In this document: piece after piece, positions 63,652 to 64,000 of the stretch
Numbering within the stretch: position 1 is the stretch's first letter
Layout: each line of letters starts with the position of its first letter
From: Planctomycetota bacterium
GTDB lineage: Bacteria > Planctomycetota > Planctomycetia > Pirellulales > PALSA-1355
Direction: 5' to 3'
Assembly (NCBI GenBank): GCA_003389325.1
Contig: QQVE01000010.1
Coordinates: forward strand, 1 to 64,000
DNA: 64,000 bases
Position numbers and translations under genes: made by a program
Notes under the pieces: generated by a model
Told to the model about the DNA's origin: nothing
The model's database searches: none
The model's input: only the letters and a program-made list of their open reading frames with translations

Positions 63652-64000
63652 GTGAGTGACGAAACCAGGACAGGCCCGGGATTCATCGGGCGCGCGGCGC
63701 GCATCGTAGCGCTGGGCGTCATCGTCTTCGCCGCAGCGGTTGGACTGCGCGACGTGCTCTCCGACACGCGCTCCGCTGCCGATTCTGAGACCGCCGATTG
63801 GCCCAGCTACGGGCGCGACGTCGGCGGCACGCGGCACTCGCCGCTGACGGCCATCGACCGCGACAACGTCGACCGGCTGGAAGTGGCCTGGGTCTATCGC
63901 ACGGGCGACGTATCCGATGGCGAGGGAGATTTTGGCACGGTGTCGGCCTTCGAGGCCACGCCGCTGTTGGTCGACGGCACGCTCTACTTCTCGACGCCGT
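63652..64000 (+). CDS. PQQ-dependent dehydrogenase, N-terminal part
   Basis: The gene runs off the right edge. The first 116 residues include a membrane anchor (ARIVALGVIVFAAAVGL), then ADWPSYGRDVGGTRHSPLT and the first beta-propeller blade elements (EVAWVYRTGD, FEATPLLVDGTLYFSTP). This matches quinoprotein glucose- or alcohol-type dehydrogenases, which oxidise sugars or alcohols in the periplasm. The start is GTG at 63652, with GGAAG about 6 bases upstream. Calcium and PQQ ligands are not yet visible. Confidence 0.85.
   Translation, partial: MSDETRTGPGFIGRAARIVALGVIVFAAAVGLRDVLSDTRSAADSETADWPSYGRDVGGTRHSPLTAIDRDNVDRLEVAWVYRTGDVSDGEGDFGTVSAFEATPLLVDGTLYFSTP

Overview
The window is 64 kb of GC-rich, densely coding bacterial chromosome, most likely from a planctomycete of the Pirellulales type. 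The signs are two PEP-CTERM proteins, an ABC-2 permease fused to a CPBP protease domain, a lipoprotein joining a FlgI-like domain to HEAT repeats, the futalosine menaquinone genes mqnA and mqnC, a large membrane pyrophosphatase, and a small membrane protein with the N-terminal NPFESPKTD-type motif common in this group. The taxonomic call is inference from gene content. There is no rRNA, no recognisable tRNA, no CRISPR array and no insertion sequence.

Region by region. 0-6.5 kb: recR, rpoN, a zinc-ribbon/PH membrane protein, an nrdR with a doubled zinc ribbon, a polyprenyl diphosphate synthase, moaC and an HTH-receiver protein. 6.4-7.3 kb: a gene-free stretch with several hairpins. 7.3-13.7 kb: carbohydrate and carboxylate catabolism (FAH-family hydrolase, two TIM-barrel epimerases, SDR, alcohol dehydrogenase, hexulose-phosphate-synthase-like protein) and a pair of small paralogous membrane proteins. 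13.9-22 kb: mqnA-mqnC, glutamate decarboxylase, a Nat-type ABC exporter and an amidohydrolase that may be the aminodeoxyfutalosine deaminase. 22-27.3 kb: a GNAT enzyme, hisE-hisG, miaA with an overlapping frameshifted small membrane protein, and aspS. 27.4-34 kb: secreted and lipid-anchored proteins, a two-gene glutamine-dependent NAD synthetase and a CehA/McbA-like protein without its metal site. 34.1-42.8 kb: dnaJ-like, a small membrane protein, rnpA, yidD, the FlgI/HEAT lipoprotein, smc and a site-2 protease. 43-50 kb: hppA and cstA, both with extra soluble insertions, and a two-domain secreted protein. 50-53.3 kb: a tightly packed dehydrogenase-MFS-aldo/keto reductase operon. 53.4-64 kb: a secreted CxxCH cyclase-fold protein, a permease with no normal start codon, an inactive-looking metzincin, a PEP-CTERM protein, a LolD/MacB-like ABC system, a DUF1232 protein and the start of a PQQ dehydrogenase.

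No complete new system stands out, and most of the window is housekeeping and ordinary metabolism. The points most worth a second look are the doubled NrdR zinc ribbon, the long structured leader in front of hppA, the insertions in HppA and CstA, the structured gene-free region at 6.4-7.3 kb, the degenerate enzymes (CehA-like, metzincin-like, thioredoxin-like), the frameshifted small membrane gene overlapping miaA, and the permease whose coding sequence extends upstream of any legal start codon.
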